Shown: positions 17,727 to 27,849 of the stretch, one piece after another | Position numbering within the stretch: position 1 is the first letter of the stretch | Layout of the letters: each line of letters opens with the position of its first letter | DNA from: Paraflavitalea pollutisoli | GTDB taxonomy: Bacteria > Bacteroidota > Bacteroidia > Chitinophagales > Chitinophagaceae | Length of the DNA: 64,000 bases | Direction: 5' to 3' | Assembly: GCF_029360705.1 (NCBI RefSeq) | Contig: NZ_JARKMX010000008.1 | Location: forward strand, 2,782,202-2,846,201 | Program-made: the position numbers and the translations under genes | Notes under the pieces: generated by a model | What the model saw: the letters and a program-made list of their open reading frames with translations, nothing else | What the model was told of the DNA's origin: nothing | Database searches by the model: none

Positions 17727-20700
17727 TTATTTTTTCTTCAACCACAAGACCCAGTTACCGCGGTCAGGTTTGGTGATACTGATTGATTTTCCACCTTTCA
17801 CGGTATCCTTTGTCCGCTTTACCTCGCCATTCAATGCGTTGATCCAGTTTACGGTGTAGCTACCTGCTTCGGGCACCAGCTCCACGCTACCTTTGTCTTT
17901 GGCCAGGTCCTGCACCACATATCCGGTTTGCTGGTTGAACAGCATCCATTGCCTGGCAGGTTGTTGTGTTGCTGTCACCGGCTGCATGGTCGTTATGGCC
18001 TGCAAGGCTTCTTTATCCTCCAGCACCAGGGCAGGCATGGAGCCACCGGCCATCAAAACAGCCCAGGCATTACGATCATAGGCATCGCCTGAATAGACCA
18101 CCGCTTTGTTGGGATATTTAGTTCGATACTCCAGTACTGCGCGGTAAACCTGTTCGGGTGAGGTGGCCTTGGGCTTCAGCAAACGGGCATGTTGCCGTGG
18201 GGCGAGTTGTTGGCCACCCTGTGGTGCATACGCCGAACCATCTGCCTGGTAATGCCAGTAGCAGATATCGATCAAATCTACCACGGCTGCCCTGATCGGA
18301 TCGGCGAGGATGGCATCCTGCACATCTTTGGTCGTACTCAAACTGATCAACGGATGTTTACCGGTTTCCCGCTCCCAGGCAGCAATCTCATCCAGCCAGA
18401 ACTGCACAAAATGCAAAGGGCCGGTATACTCCGCACTGATCTGGTGGATGACGCCACTGTTATTGGCAAAATTGTTCAGGCTCTGTCGGATAAATGCTTT
18501 GTGTAAAGCGCGGCGAACAGGGTGCGTGGTGTCGTAGAACTGCTCGGCCATAAAGATGCGTTTATCGCCCGCATAAGGCACCGGCTCGGGAAAACCAGTG
18601 TTGTTTATATTATTAGCAGGGCGCCAGGGGAAATCGGCATAGTGAGCCCCTGCTTCGATAATGTTGTGCTGGAAATAATGTTGTTGTACCAATACCAATC
18701 CTTTCTGATCGGCCAGCCTGGCAAACTGCTGCAGGCGATTCCAGTACCAGGGATTGTATTTGGTGAGATCGTATTTGCTGAGACCGTCCCAGGCCGTTTC
18801 GTTGCCGCCGCTGCGGGCAAAAGGCAACTCATAGTAAGGCGCCCATACATCGCCGTCCATACGGCGAATGCGCTCATGGTCATCACGACGACGCTCATAC
18901 CACAAACCATAATTGTGATCGAAGACCAATACATGCGCTAGCTTCATCGAATCGGTCATCTGGTCGAGATCATCGGTAAGGCCCAATCCGGTTTTACCCG
19001 GTACATAGCGGCTGATGGCGGGTTTCATTTTCCCCAGTGCATAGCGGCGCGCACTGCCATTCCACCAGGGTTGTTCGTTACGAAGGCCAGCCACCAATCT
19101 TTCTCCCCGCACCAGCTTTCCCTGGCGTACTACCAGCGGATCGTAGTAAGTGATTGTAGGGGTATGGGCCGTACGCAGCTCATTGACATTTATAACACCA
19201 GCAGTGGTAACCGCCAATGGTTGCCTGGCCGCTGCCTCGCTGATAAAGGCAGACAAAGTTCTGGCAGGCGCCACTGACTGTTGCGTTAATTGCTGAGCAA
19301 CTGCTACCGTTGGACTACTGGAAGCCTCCGACTCTACCGGCATCACCTGCACGCGGGCGTCCACGGCGGCACCGATACGTCGCTTCAGCTGTCCGTAATA
19401 CAAACTCCTGGGTTGAATACTATTGTTCGACTCGCCCCAATAGCCATCACCGGCAAACTGGCTCCAGGACCCCAGCGCCCAGTTATTGGCAGTCGGCGGT
19501 TTATAACAATCGATCCGGGCCGCACTGCAATTCCACAGTACCCCATTGGCGACATTCCAGCCGGCGCCCTGGCCATCCTGGCCACGGTTGAGGTAACTGA
19601 TCGCCTGTCCGTCTACATTCACCACATCAAACAATACACCGGCTGCCCAACTATCGATGCCACCACTGAAACTATAAGGCAATTTGGATTCACATTGCAC
19701 AAAAGCGGTGGGGCCTGCAGCGCAAAACCCCGTCGCAAAGTCATGCATACCGTATTCGGCATAGCAACGTTGGAACAGCACTTGCTGACCAGTGGTAAAA
19801 AAAGTATTGCGCCGTTCGCCACCGATCTCCGATACGGGTTGCAGCGACTGGCAGTCTTCCACCGTAATCCGCGAGGCACCATCATACACCGCTACGGCCG
19901 ATCCGGCAAAATGTTTGAACACTACCTGGCGTACCCAGGCATCCTGTACATCGTCGAGGGTGATGGCCATCCAGCGATGCGCCTCATCCTTTACATTGTT
20001 TTTATCATAATCGGAAATGAGTTGTATGCCTTCCACGCCACATTGCGTGATGCGATTGGGCCAGGTAAAGGAAGCCACGGTGGCGCCTCCATACTGTTGA
20101 TCCAGGGCGGTGGTCAATGGCGCGTCGAACTCCAAAACATCTCCCTTCACCGACACTACCTTACGGTACCATTGCAGGTCACGCTGGCCGGGCTTCCAGC
20201 CCAGTGAAGTGATACCGCCCCCAAAATGATCGGTCCCCAACACATCGATCCAGGCAGCTGTACTGGGTCGGGTGATCATCACCTCATCGCCCGCTTTGAA
20301 ACCATGTCCAGCAGCCACCTGCAGGGTTCTTGCATTCACAGGCACATAACGATCGGTAACATTCACCGCCGCCTTCATCGCCAGGTCATGCTGCCCTTGT
20401 ATGCGTATCAGGGTGTGACGATCGAGGCCCGCTCCCACCAGCTTCGTACCCTCCTCACCGAAACCCTGTCCGCGCAATACCACACCAGAAACGTTCAACA
20501 CCAGGGAGCCACTTACAGAATAAGTGCCTTTTTCCAGCAGCACCGCCCCACGCAGGCCATCCTTACCCATGGGCAAGCGGCTTACATAGTTGATCGCCGA
20601 CTGGATACGGCCGGTAGCATCGCCATCGCTGACCGGCACCACCACCTTAACGGCAGCCATCGGTATCACCTGCTCTCCGGCAGCATAACCACAATAAGAA

Positions 20701-20864
20701 AAATCAGGAATACGGTTACCCAGCGAGTCAGGCGTATACTGCAACTGACCATTGCTGGTGAAGATGGGCGCCGGAGGAGGTTTCACGCCTTTCTGCGCAT
20801 AGGCAGCGGATTGTGAGCATACACAAGCACCAGACAGGAATATTTGCCAAACTATCTTACTCAA
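17727..20864 (-). CDS. Secreted beta-helix protein with C-terminal TIM-barrel-like domain (DUF6298 type)
   Basis: The 1045-residue protein has a signal peptide (about residues 1-24). Residues about 60-480 form a right-handed beta-helix like pectate-lyase-fold proteins (the VVLRGQGFGEEGTKLVG start is typical). After a short linker, residues about 560-1045 resemble a clan-A-like barrel ending in a small beta-sandwich; SAEYTGPLHF and ISLSTTKDV are plausible active-site strands. I believe this C-terminal half is the uncharacterised DUF6298 family, though that label is from memory. The gene stops 7 bases before the apiosidase fusion starts. It is the first gene after a hairpin terminator. A dual-activity pectinase is likely, but no activity can be named. 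Confidence 0.7.
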   Translation of the reverse strand: MSKIVWQIFLSGACVCSQSAAYAQKGVKPPPAPIFTSNGQLQYTPDSLGNRIPDFSYCGYAAGEQVIPMAAVKVVVPVSDGDATGRIQSAINYVSRLPMGKDGLRGAVLLEKGTYSVSGSLVLNVSGVVLRGQGFGEEGTKLVGAGLDRHTLIRIQGQHDLAMKAAVNVTDRYVPVNARTLQVAAGHGFKAGDEVMITRPSTAAWIDVLGTDHFGGGITSLGWKPGQRDLQWYRKVVSVKGDVLEFDAPLTTALDQQYGGATVASFTWPNRITQCGVEGIQLISDYDKNNVKDEAHRWMAITLDDVQDAWVRQVVFKHFAGSAVAVYDGASRITVEDCQSLQPVSEIGGERRNTFFTTGQQVLFQRCYAEYGMHDFATGFCAAGPTAFVQCESKLPYSFSGGIDSWAAGVLFDVVNVDGQAISYLNRGQDGQGAGWNVANGVLWNCSAARIDCYKPPTANNWALGSWSQFAGDGYWGESNNSIQPRSLYYGQLKRRIGAAVDARVQVMPVESEASSSPTVAVAQQLTQQSVAPARTLSAFISEAAARQPLAVTTAGVINVNELRTAHTPTITYYDPLVVRQGKLVRGERLVAGLRNEQPWWNGSARRYALGKMKPAISRYVPGKTGLGLTDDLDQMTDSMKLAHVLVFDHNYGLWYERRRDDHERIRRMDGDVWAPYYELPFARSGGNETAWDGLSKYDLTKYNPWYWNRLQQFARLADQKGLVLVQQHYFQHNIIEAGAHYADFPWRPANNINNTGFPEPVPYAGDKRIFMAEQFYDTTHPVRRALHKAFIRQSLNNFANNSGVIHQISAEYTGPLHFVQFWLDEIAAWERETGKHPLISLSTTKDVQDAILADPIRAAVVDLIDICYWHYQADGSAYAPQGGQQLAPRQHARLLKPKATSPEQVYRAVLEYRTKYPNKAVVYSGDAYDRNAWAVLMAGGSMPALVLEDKEALQAITTMQPVTATQQPARQWMLFNQQTGYVVQDLAKDKGSVELVPEAGSYTVNWINALNGEVKRTKDTVKGGKSISITKPDRGNWVLWLKKK

Positions 20865-20920
20865 GGCAATCGTTGTTTTAGATCCGAATTTAAGTAAGTC
20901 TTCAGGGTTGCTGTAAAAGA

Positions 20921-20952
20921 CTTTGCCCCCATCCTACATCGCAGGGGCAAAG
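20921..20952 (-). terminator. Rho-independent terminator after the SusC/SusD/pectate lyase block
   Basis: A 9-bp perfect stem (CTTTGCCCC / GGGGCAAAG) with a 14-base loop is followed on the minus strand by TCTTTT. It lies about 85 bases beyond the pectate lyase stop codon and 57 bases ahead of the next gene. It should end or attenuate the SusC-SusD-lyase transcript before the large enzyme genes. Confidence 0.75.
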
Positions 20953-21037
20953 CTTTAGCAAATATCTATTGATCAGCAGGGCTTATCCGATAAGTCCCCA
21001 CCAGTTCATCCTGCTGCAACAGCAGGACGAGCTCTTA

Positions 21038-22702
21038 TTAGAATCCTTTCTTCGTAGCAGCCACTACCGGTTGCACATTTTTCGCCAACACGAGGCTGTT
21101 CAGGTATTCTTCAATATTGGTGTAACCAGATTTATTTTTAGCATACTGGGCAGCATCGACCGCATTGTTGGGGTTCAGGCCATGGGCCTTTTCCCAATCA
21201 TCAGGAATACCGTCGTTGTCGCTGTCCTTGTAAGGCGTGCCCTTGTATTCGGGATAACCACCTACCTGTACCGGATCGGTGATGATGCCAATCTTGTAAG
21301 AATCGATGGGCATGCGGCGGTGCTTGAACTGCGTTTCGGGCAATGGCACGCCTTCTTTGTACGTGATCTTACCCGTCTTCACCTGCTCGGCAATACGCAC
21401 ATCTACCGGATCGCGCTTTGGCAGCGTTGCGCCTGCATTCACCAGCACGAACTCACGTGCCTGTTTGGCATCCGTAGTGGTGACCGGCGCCATGGGTAAC
21501 GGCTGGTTCCACTTCATATACGGTGTCCACTCCCCTGCATCTTTAAAATCTTCTACCTGCACACCACCGGCCCAGTTGTCTTTGGTGATGGCATCGTACC
21601 CTTCCATAACATTACCGTTCACATAAGCACGGCCATAGGTTTTGTACTTGAGTTTGCTGCGACCGCTCTCGGGCTTGATGATACGGTGACCTACATTGCC
21701 GTCCTTCGGTGTAGCAGGGCCGGGTTGAAAATAGTTGTTGATGATATTGAACTGACCGCGATAGTCGCTGCCGTCCATAGAACGGTGTACCCAGTTAAAC
21801 ACCACGTTGTTGACAAAGTTGAAAGCACCGTACCAACCGATGGACGGGTTGCGGCCTGTATTGTTGGCCCAGAGATTACGTACAAACGTACAGTTCTCTC
21901 CCCCTAACGTACTACCAAAGGAATGGTTCCAGGTGTCCAGTGCTTCGGCGAAGATGGAGTTCTGGATGGTGATATTGACGGTGGGTAACTTCTGTTCGAT
22001 TGCGCCGGTACTGTCGTTGTACATATGACGGTACATACTCATGTTCTCGTCGAGACCCCAGCTGGCCGATACGTGATCGATCATGATATTACCAATGGGG
22101 TTGCCGCCGATGGCATCGTCCCTTCTGCCTACCCAGGTTTCACCACGGCGGAAACGCATATAACGGATCAGCACATCGTGGGTATTGATCCACACGGTTT
22201 CGCCGGCGATGCACACACCGTCACCAGGCGCTGATTGGCCGGCAATGGTAATATAGGGAGCACGAATGATCAACGGTGTTTTCAGCCGGATGATACCTGC
22301 CACATTGAAGACTACCACACGGGCACCACCCTGCTCACAAGCCCAGCGCAAACTGCCCGGACCATCATCGTTGAGGTTGGTCACTACGAGCACCTGTCCG
22401 CCACGGCCACCAAACGTAAACTTACCGCCACCTTCTGCGCCGGGAAAAGCGGGTATGCTTGCCTGCGGCAGATCATCGGCTTTACCAGCCCAGGGAATAT
22501 AGGGCTTGCCATTACGGGCATCTGCCTGGATAATGGGCCATGCTTTGGCCCAGGCCTCATCCGAGCGGATACGGCCGGCCGTCAACATCGAGTCGGAAGC
22601 CTTTTGAACGTCTGGCGGGATCTGTGGGTATTGCGCTTTTGCCTGGAAACAAAGGGTAGCCAATCCAAAAGCTGATACGGTTTTTACAATCGTCCTTTTC
22701 AT
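21038..22702 (-). CDS. Pectate lyase, polysaccharide lyase family 1
   Basis: The 554-residue protein has a signal peptide (about residues 1-23) and a parallel beta-helix with PL1 landmarks: AFPGAEGGGKFTFGGRGG at the start, VVFNVAGIIRL, the conserved IDHVSASWGLDE block with its Ca-binding acids, and FVNNVVFNW. Near the C-terminus there is a thrombospondin-3-like calcium site, DSDNDGIPDDWE. PL1 enzymes cleave polygalacturonan by beta-elimination with calcium. It follows SusD by 20 bases, so the surface lyase and the glycan uptake pair are co-transcribed. A terminator follows. This is a standard PL1 of Bacteroidota pectin loci. Confidence 0.92.
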   Translation of the reverse strand: MKRTIVKTVSAFGLATLCFQAKAQYPQIPPDVQKASDSMLTAGRIRSDEAWAKAWPIIQADARNGKPYIPWAGKADDLPQASIPAFPGAEGGGKFTFGGRGGQVLVVTNLNDDGPGSLRWACEQGGARVVVFNVAGIIRLKTPLIIRAPYITIAGQSAPGDGVCIAGETVWINTHDVLIRYMRFRRGETWVGRRDDAIGGNPIGNIMIDHVSASWGLDENMSMYRHMYNDSTGAIEQKLPTVNITIQNSIFAEALDTWNHSFGSTLGGENCTFVRNLWANNTGRNPSIGWYGAFNFVNNVVFNWVHRSMDGSDYRGQFNIINNYFQPGPATPKDGNVGHRIIKPESGRSKLKYKTYGRAYVNGNVMEGYDAITKDNWAGGVQVEDFKDAGEWTPYMKWNQPLPMAPVTTTDAKQAREFVLVNAGATLPKRDPVDVRIAEQVKTGKITYKEGVPLPETQFKHRRMPIDSYKIGIITDPVQVGGYPEYKGTPYKDSDNDGIPDDWEKAHGLNPNNAVDAAQYAKNKSGYTNIEEYLNSLVLAKNVQPVVAATKKGF

Positions 22703-22722
22703 TGATAATACCTTTTTAATAG

Positions 22723-24537
22723 CTATTCAGTAGGTTTAAAACTACCTCCCGGCCAACCCTCCGTCTGCAACATATTCGGGTTCTTGGTGATATTGGTCGT
22801 AGGTATCGCATAGAAATAATAGTTCGTGGGGAAGTTGATCGGCAGGTCTGTACCCATCGTCTTCACACTGGCCGTAAAATACTTCACATAATCGGGCACC
22901 ACTGTGCCGCCTTGCGTGGTAGAATCCTCAATGTTTAGCTTATCGCGTAAGGGAACGCCATTGGCATCTTTCGTTTCCAGGATGGCCACGGTATAAGGAG
23001 CCTTTGGTGACACTTCCAGCATCTGCCGGATGCTGCCATTCAACAAATGGAAGCGACGCGTGCGGCGCAGGTCATCGTATCTTTTTCCTTCAAAGGCCAG
23101 TTCGATCCGGCGTTCATTGAAGATCACGTCATCCAGTTGCGCGATGGTAGCTGTAGCCGGTACACCATAATTGTTATCACCACCAGCCGTAATGCCTGCA
23201 CGTTGACGGATGAGGCGCAACATATCGTAGGCCTCCGATTGACGGTTGGTTCTGTTGGCACTCTCAGCAAGATTCAGCATAACTTCTGCTAAACGCATCT
23301 CAGTCCAGTTCTGCGCGCCCTGGGCAGTGTTGGCCGCCAGCATCGCCGGTACTGTATTCTTTTTGGTATAGAAGCCGGTAGCAGAAGGACGCGTTCTGTC
23401 GTCGGTAATGCCTTTATAGATCCATTGTTTACGACCTGCCTTACCGCTTAATGCCCACACAGCACCGTTGTACACGATGGTGGCATCGAAACGAGGGTCC
23501 CTGCCTTTCCAATAGTAGGTAGCGTTATAACCCGAAGCCGGATCTGTGATCGGCAATCCATTCTTCATCGGGAAAGCCTGCACCAGGTTCCAGGTAGGCT
23601 GGTTTTGTCCACCACCCGAGCCGGCACTTTCCGAATAAGGACGTGTTACGTTCTCATAGTTGGTAGCCGAGTTGGCAGGATCGAGGGCGCCATTGTACAC
23701 CCGCACAATGATGGGCTCCCGGTTATCAGCCGATTTGGAATTGATGTCGGCAAAATTCGCCTGCAACTTATAGCCATCGAGCACCAGCGTATCGTAAGCA
23801 GCACGATTGGCTTTATAGGCACGCTCCCACCGGTCTGCATTGTTGTCGGGATTGAATTGCGGACTGGCCCAGTACAAAAGGATGCGGGCCTTCAGTGCCA
23901 GCGCAGCCCCCCGTGTAATACGGCCATAATCTCCGTCAGGCCATTTGGCGGGCAATACCGAACATTTATTCAGGTCATTGACCAACGAGTCGATGAGTGC
24001 GGAAGAGGCAGTTCTCGGCACCAGCACATCTTCTGTCTGCCAGTCTTGCGGATGCGTGATATATGGCACACCGCCATACAACTTCACCAGGTTGAAGTAG
24101 ATCCAGGTACGGAGGAAATAAGTTTGAGCTTTCAGCTGGGCCTTGGCCGATGCTTCGATCGGTCCCCCATCGATCTGCGTCAACAGGATATTGCATTTAC
24201 GGATATAGCCATACGCATTGTTGGGATTACCCGTCGCATAGAAATCCGTGATCTGCTCTGCTGTCAATGTCCCTTGCAGGATCTTCAGGTCACCATTGTT
24301 CTGGTCATCCGACGTATTGTGGATCGAAGAAGGTATGGTAGTACCGCCCGCAGTAGAAGGCCAGATAGGCATCATCAGGTTATACAGGGTATTCACATAC
24401 AAGCCTGCCGTGCCCTCGGTTTCCCAGGTCTTATCGGCCGGGATACCATTAAAGTCTGTACGCTCCAGTATCTTGTTGCAACCTGTGGCGCCGAGGCCCA
24501 GGGCTGCGATGGATATATAAAAGATTGACTTTTTCAT
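22723..24537 (-). CDS. SusD/RagB-family surface glycan-binding lipoprotein (pair 1)
   Basis: I start this gene at 24537 (MKKSIFYISIAALGLGATGC) because that gives a lipoprotein signal with lipobox GATGC; the open frame reaches 17 codons upstream into the SusC end. The 604-residue protein shows the SusD/RagB pattern: N-terminal TPR-like helices (INYLVKLYGGVPY-type segment, here FNLVKLYGGVPYITHP), ALALKARILLYWASPQ, and the C-terminal block LDDVIFNERRIELAFEGKRYDDLRR that marks the family. It begins 20 bases after SusC. It should cap the SusC barrel and bind pectic oligosaccharides released by the co-encoded PL1. Confidence 0.95.
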   Translation of the reverse strand: MKKSIFYISIAALGLGATGCNKILERTDFNGIPADKTWETEGTAGLYVNTLYNLMMPIWPSTAGGTTIPSSIHNTSDDQNNGDLKILQGTLTAEQITDFYATGNPNNAYGYIRKCNILLTQIDGGPIEASAKAQLKAQTYFLRTWIYFNLVKLYGGVPYITHPQDWQTEDVLVPRTASSALIDSLVNDLNKCSVLPAKWPDGDYGRITRGAALALKARILLYWASPQFNPDNNADRWERAYKANRAAYDTLVLDGYKLQANFADINSKSADNREPIIVRVYNGALDPANSATNYENVTRPYSESAGSGGGQNQPTWNLVQAFPMKNGLPITDPASGYNATYYWKGRDPRFDATIVYNGAVWALSGKAGRKQWIYKGITDDRTRPSATGFYTKKNTVPAMLAANTAQGAQNWTEMRLAEVMLNLAESANRTNRQSEAYDMLRLIRQRAGITAGGDNNYGVPATATIAQLDDVIFNERRIELAFEGKRYDDLRRTRRFHLLNGSIRQMLEVSPKAPYTVAILETKDANGVPLRDKLNIEDSTTQGGTVVPDYVKYFTASVKTMGTDLPINFPTNYYFYAIPTTNITKNPNMLQTEGWPGGSFKPTE

Positions 24538-24557
24538 GGGTGATGCTTTAGCAATTG

Positions 24558-27500
24558 TTACAGTGAAATGTTTAATCCGAATGTCCATGACCGCAGGATG
24601 GGATAATCTGTGATGTCATTGGTAGCCTCATCCTTGTACGGCGTAGGGTTGATGATGTTCCACAGATTCACCCCCGTAACATAGGCCCTTACCTCGGGCA
24701 GCCTGAACTTGTCGGAGAAGCTTTTCGGTACCACATAAGCCAGCGTCAGGTTATTGACCCGCAGCGTGGTGGCATTTACCATCCAGAATGTTGAAGCCGT
24801 ATTCACCTGCGGTGAATAAGTAACCGGGTATCTGGCATTCGGATTCTGTTCTGTCCACGAATCCTTCCACAGTGATAAAGCTGAAATATCTCTGGTTGGC
24901 GGCGTCAGGTCGTTCTTTCTCCAATAGGTTTTGCCGCCTACACTTAAACTGATGTTCGTGCTCAGTTTGAGCCCTTTCCAGGAAACACCGAGGTTGAACC
25001 CTAGTCCAAACAGTGGGTTGGCCCGGTTGGCAATTCGTCCCAGGTCCTTGTCATCGATGAGACCGTCTCCATTGATATCTTCGAAGATCAGGTAGCCCAC
25101 CCGGAGGGTATCACCGAAATAGTTCTTCTTCACACCACCAAAGGCTTTGTACCAGTCGTCGACATCCTGTTGCGTACGCGCAATGCCTTTGGCGATATAA
25201 CCTTCCAGTCCCCTGTCGGTACGTACGCCGATCGGATTTTTATAACCTGTATCGGTACCGGCATTGAAATATTTATTCAGCACCTTGTTATCGGCCCAGC
25301 CAAAGTTCAAGCCGAGATTGAATTTAAGGTCACGGTTGATAGAACCGGTGTAGCCGATCATCGCTTCCACACCCCAGGCATTCATCTCGCCATGGTTCAC
25401 CTGTGCGATGTTGATACCAAAAGTATTGGGCATGGTCGCTGTAGGTGCTTCCAGCATATCGTACGTATTGCGGTGGTAGAAGTCCAGGCTGAAATTCATC
25501 TTTCTGCGCCAGAAAGCACCATCGATGCCCACCGATTTGTACAATGATTTTTCCCAGGTGATATTGGGATTGGGGATATCGGTATTATTCAGGCCGGATG
25601 TTCTGCCGGGAGAGGTGCCGAAGATAGCCCCATTGGTGGGCGTAAAGCGCTCCGTCCAACGGAAGGTGCCCACCGCATCATTGCCCGTTAAGCCAACATT
25701 CACCCGCACTTTCAATTCATCGATAAAGCTCACGTTATCCCGGAAGAAGTTCTCTTCGGAAAGTCTCCAGCCCACAGAGCCCGACGGGAAAAAACCCCAT
25801 TGGTGTTCGGGTGCGAAGTTGGGAGAGGCGTCGTTACGGAAAGCAAACTCCAGCAGATACCTGCTTTTGTAATTGTAACTCAAACGACCCAGGTAACTCA
25901 CGCGGCCACCATAAGAGCTTTGACCTACCGAAGTCAGATTGTTGACATTGTTATCATTGCTGAAACCCCACAATTGGTCTATCCCGGGGATCACCTGTAC
26001 TTCCTTGCTGACGTTGAAGGCGTCCCCTTCTGTCTGGTTCTGCTCGGCCGACAGCAGGATATTGATGCTGTGATCACCAAAATCACGGGCATAAGTAACT
26101 GATTCGTTCAGCTGCCAGTTGGTCGACATGTCCGAGCTTTCCTGGATCGAGTTACCGTTCTTGATACTGCGTACCCCCTGGGTGGGCGCCAGTTGATTGG
26201 TGAAGATCACATTTTGTGTCGCGGAGGTCCTGTCGGAAGGTCCCTGACGTACAAAATCATACAGGTTGTAAGTAGCGTAGTATTGCTTGCCGAAATTATT
26301 ACGCGTATTGCGGCCGTACTGCACACGGAAGGATAGGCCTTTAACAGCAGGCACCACATAGGTCAAGGCCGCATTTACCGAATACCCCTGCGATTGGGTG
26401 CGGGCATAAGAACCGGAATTCTGCAATTCGAACGGATGCCAGTTGGGCACAGTGGAAAATACCGGACGGCCGTCGATGAACATCGGTATCCATTGTGGCA
26501 TCCGCAACAGGCTACCCACCGTGGCGTTCATCTGGTCGGTTTGCTCGGCAGTAGTTGTTCCTTTGGGAGCCGGACGGTTCATATCCGTATTATCGGTACT
26601 GATCGACACATCGGCCGTCAGGTTATCACCGATCTTTGCATTGGCACCCAGGCGCAAACCAAACTTCTTGGAATACAGGTCACGGAGGTTACCGGTTTCG
26701 TCGTAATAGTTGGCCCCTGCGAAATAGGTGATCTTATCCGTACCACCGCTCACGTTGAGGGTATGGCGCTGCAACCACGAATCCTGCCAGGTCTCGTCGA
26801 ACCAATTGTAATTATGTGTCTTTAAGTAGTCCAATTCTTCGTTGCTATAGAGATCGGCCGGCTTGATATTGCCGGGAACTTTCTTGTTGACCTGGTTTAG
26901 CAGTACTGCATGATCATAGGCATTCAGGAACTCAGGCTTCTTGGAGATCGAAGAAACACCTGCTGAACCGGTGTAGCTGATCTTGGGTTTGCCGGGCTTA
27001 CCCCGTTTGGTGGTCACCAGCACTACCCCGTTAGCACCCCGTGCGCCGTATATAGTAGCTGCCGCGTCTTTCAGGAAAGTGATGCTTTCGATCTGCGAGG
27101 CATCCAGGTTTTCAAAAGAGACTTTACCGGTAGGATCGTCTTTGTTCATTTCCACAAATCCATCGATCACGAACAAAGGTCCCGTTTGCCCACCGGCACC
27201 TACGAAGCTTGTCGCCTGGCGGATATTGATCTGAGTAGTAGACCCAGGCTTACCGGAAGTTTGCGCCACACTCACACCGGGCACCCGGTTTTTCAACGCC
27301 GTACTGAGGTTGGCTACCGGCAGGTCTTCAATGTCTTTCGCCTGCACCGTAGCAACAGAACCCAGTACATTGCTTTTCTTCTGGGTGCCATATCCCACCA
27401 CGACAACATCTTCCATGGCCTTATCCGCTTTGAACAGCGTAACTTTTATAGCACCGTTGCTACCGGCAGCGATGTCTTTACCAAGGTAGCCAATGTAGGA

Positions 27501-27731
27501 AACAGACAATATGGCGTCGTTGCCGGGCACCGTGATCGTAAACTTGCCTTCCGCATCGGTCGTAACTGATTTGGTGGCTCCTTTTACCGTGACGCTGACA
27601 CCGGGTAGCGGATTGCCATCGTCGCTCACCACAGTGCCGGTCAATGTACGCTCCTGGGCCAGCGCCACTACGAAACTGCAGCAAAGGATGAATGAAAGGA
27701 GGGAGTACTTAGCAGCTCTTACATACTTCAT
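24558..27731 (-). CDS. SusC/RagA-family TonB-linked outer membrane receptor (pair 1)
   Basis: The 1057-residue protein has a signal peptide (residues 1-25) and a carboxypeptidase-regulatory-like domain (LTGTVVSDDGNPLPGVSVTV). A TonB-box/plug region follows (VVVGYGTQKKSNVLGSVATV, then LKDAAATIYGARGANGVVLV), and the rest is a long beta-barrel ending in a terminal aromatic-rich strand (ILRSWTFGLNISL). It has no N-terminal STN domain, so it is unlikely to signal to an ECF sigma factor. With the adjacent SusD it should import oligosaccharides across the outer membrane using TonB energy. The gene order lyase-SusD-SusC-DUF3826-GH2 supports rhamnogalacturonan or galacturonan fragments. Confidence 0.95.
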   Translation of the reverse strand: MKYVRAAKYSLLSFILCCSFVVALAQERTLTGTVVSDDGNPLPGVSVTVKGATKSVTTDAEGKFTITVPGNDAILSVSYIGYLGKDIAAGSNGAIKVTLFKADKAMEDVVVVGYGTQKKSNVLGSVATVQAKDIEDLPVANLSTALKNRVPGVSVAQTSGKPGSTTQINIRQATSFVGAGGQTGPLFVIDGFVEMNKDDPTGKVSFENLDASQIESITFLKDAAATIYGARGANGVVLVTTKRGKPGKPKISYTGSAGVSSISKKPEFLNAYDHAVLLNQVNKKVPGNIKPADLYSNEELDYLKTHNYNWFDETWQDSWLQRHTLNVSGGTDKITYFAGANYYDETGNLRDLYSKKFGLRLGANAKIGDNLTADVSISTDNTDMNRPAPKGTTTAEQTDQMNATVGSLLRMPQWIPMFIDGRPVFSTVPNWHPFELQNSGSYARTQSQGYSVNAALTYVVPAVKGLSFRVQYGRNTRNNFGKQYYATYNLYDFVRQGPSDRTSATQNVIFTNQLAPTQGVRSIKNGNSIQESSDMSTNWQLNESVTYARDFGDHSINILLSAEQNQTEGDAFNVSKEVQVIPGIDQLWGFSNDNNVNNLTSVGQSSYGGRVSYLGRLSYNYKSRYLLEFAFRNDASPNFAPEHQWGFFPSGSVGWRLSEENFFRDNVSFIDELKVRVNVGLTGNDAVGTFRWTERFTPTNGAIFGTSPGRTSGLNNTDIPNPNITWEKSLYKSVGIDGAFWRRKMNFSLDFYHRNTYDMLEAPTATMPNTFGINIAQVNHGEMNAWGVEAMIGYTGSINRDLKFNLGLNFGWADNKVLNKYFNAGTDTGYKNPIGVRTDRGLEGYIAKGIARTQQDVDDWYKAFGGVKKNYFGDTLRVGYLIFEDINGDGLIDDKDLGRIANRANPLFGLGFNLGVSWKGLKLSTNISLSVGGKTYWRKNDLTPPTRDISALSLWKDSWTEQNPNARYPVTYSPQVNTASTFWMVNATTLRVNNLTLAYVVPKSFSDKFRLPEVRAYVTGVNLWNIINPTPYKDEATNDITDYPILRSWTFGLNISL

Positions 27732-27849
27732 ATGGCATCTAGTTTATGGAATTACGCTTCCTGCAAACCAGGAAATAGCTAGTTGTTAAAATATCTAGTT
27801 ATAGGAACACCCGGCATATAGCGGTCTACCAGGCTTATAGCAAACAAAA

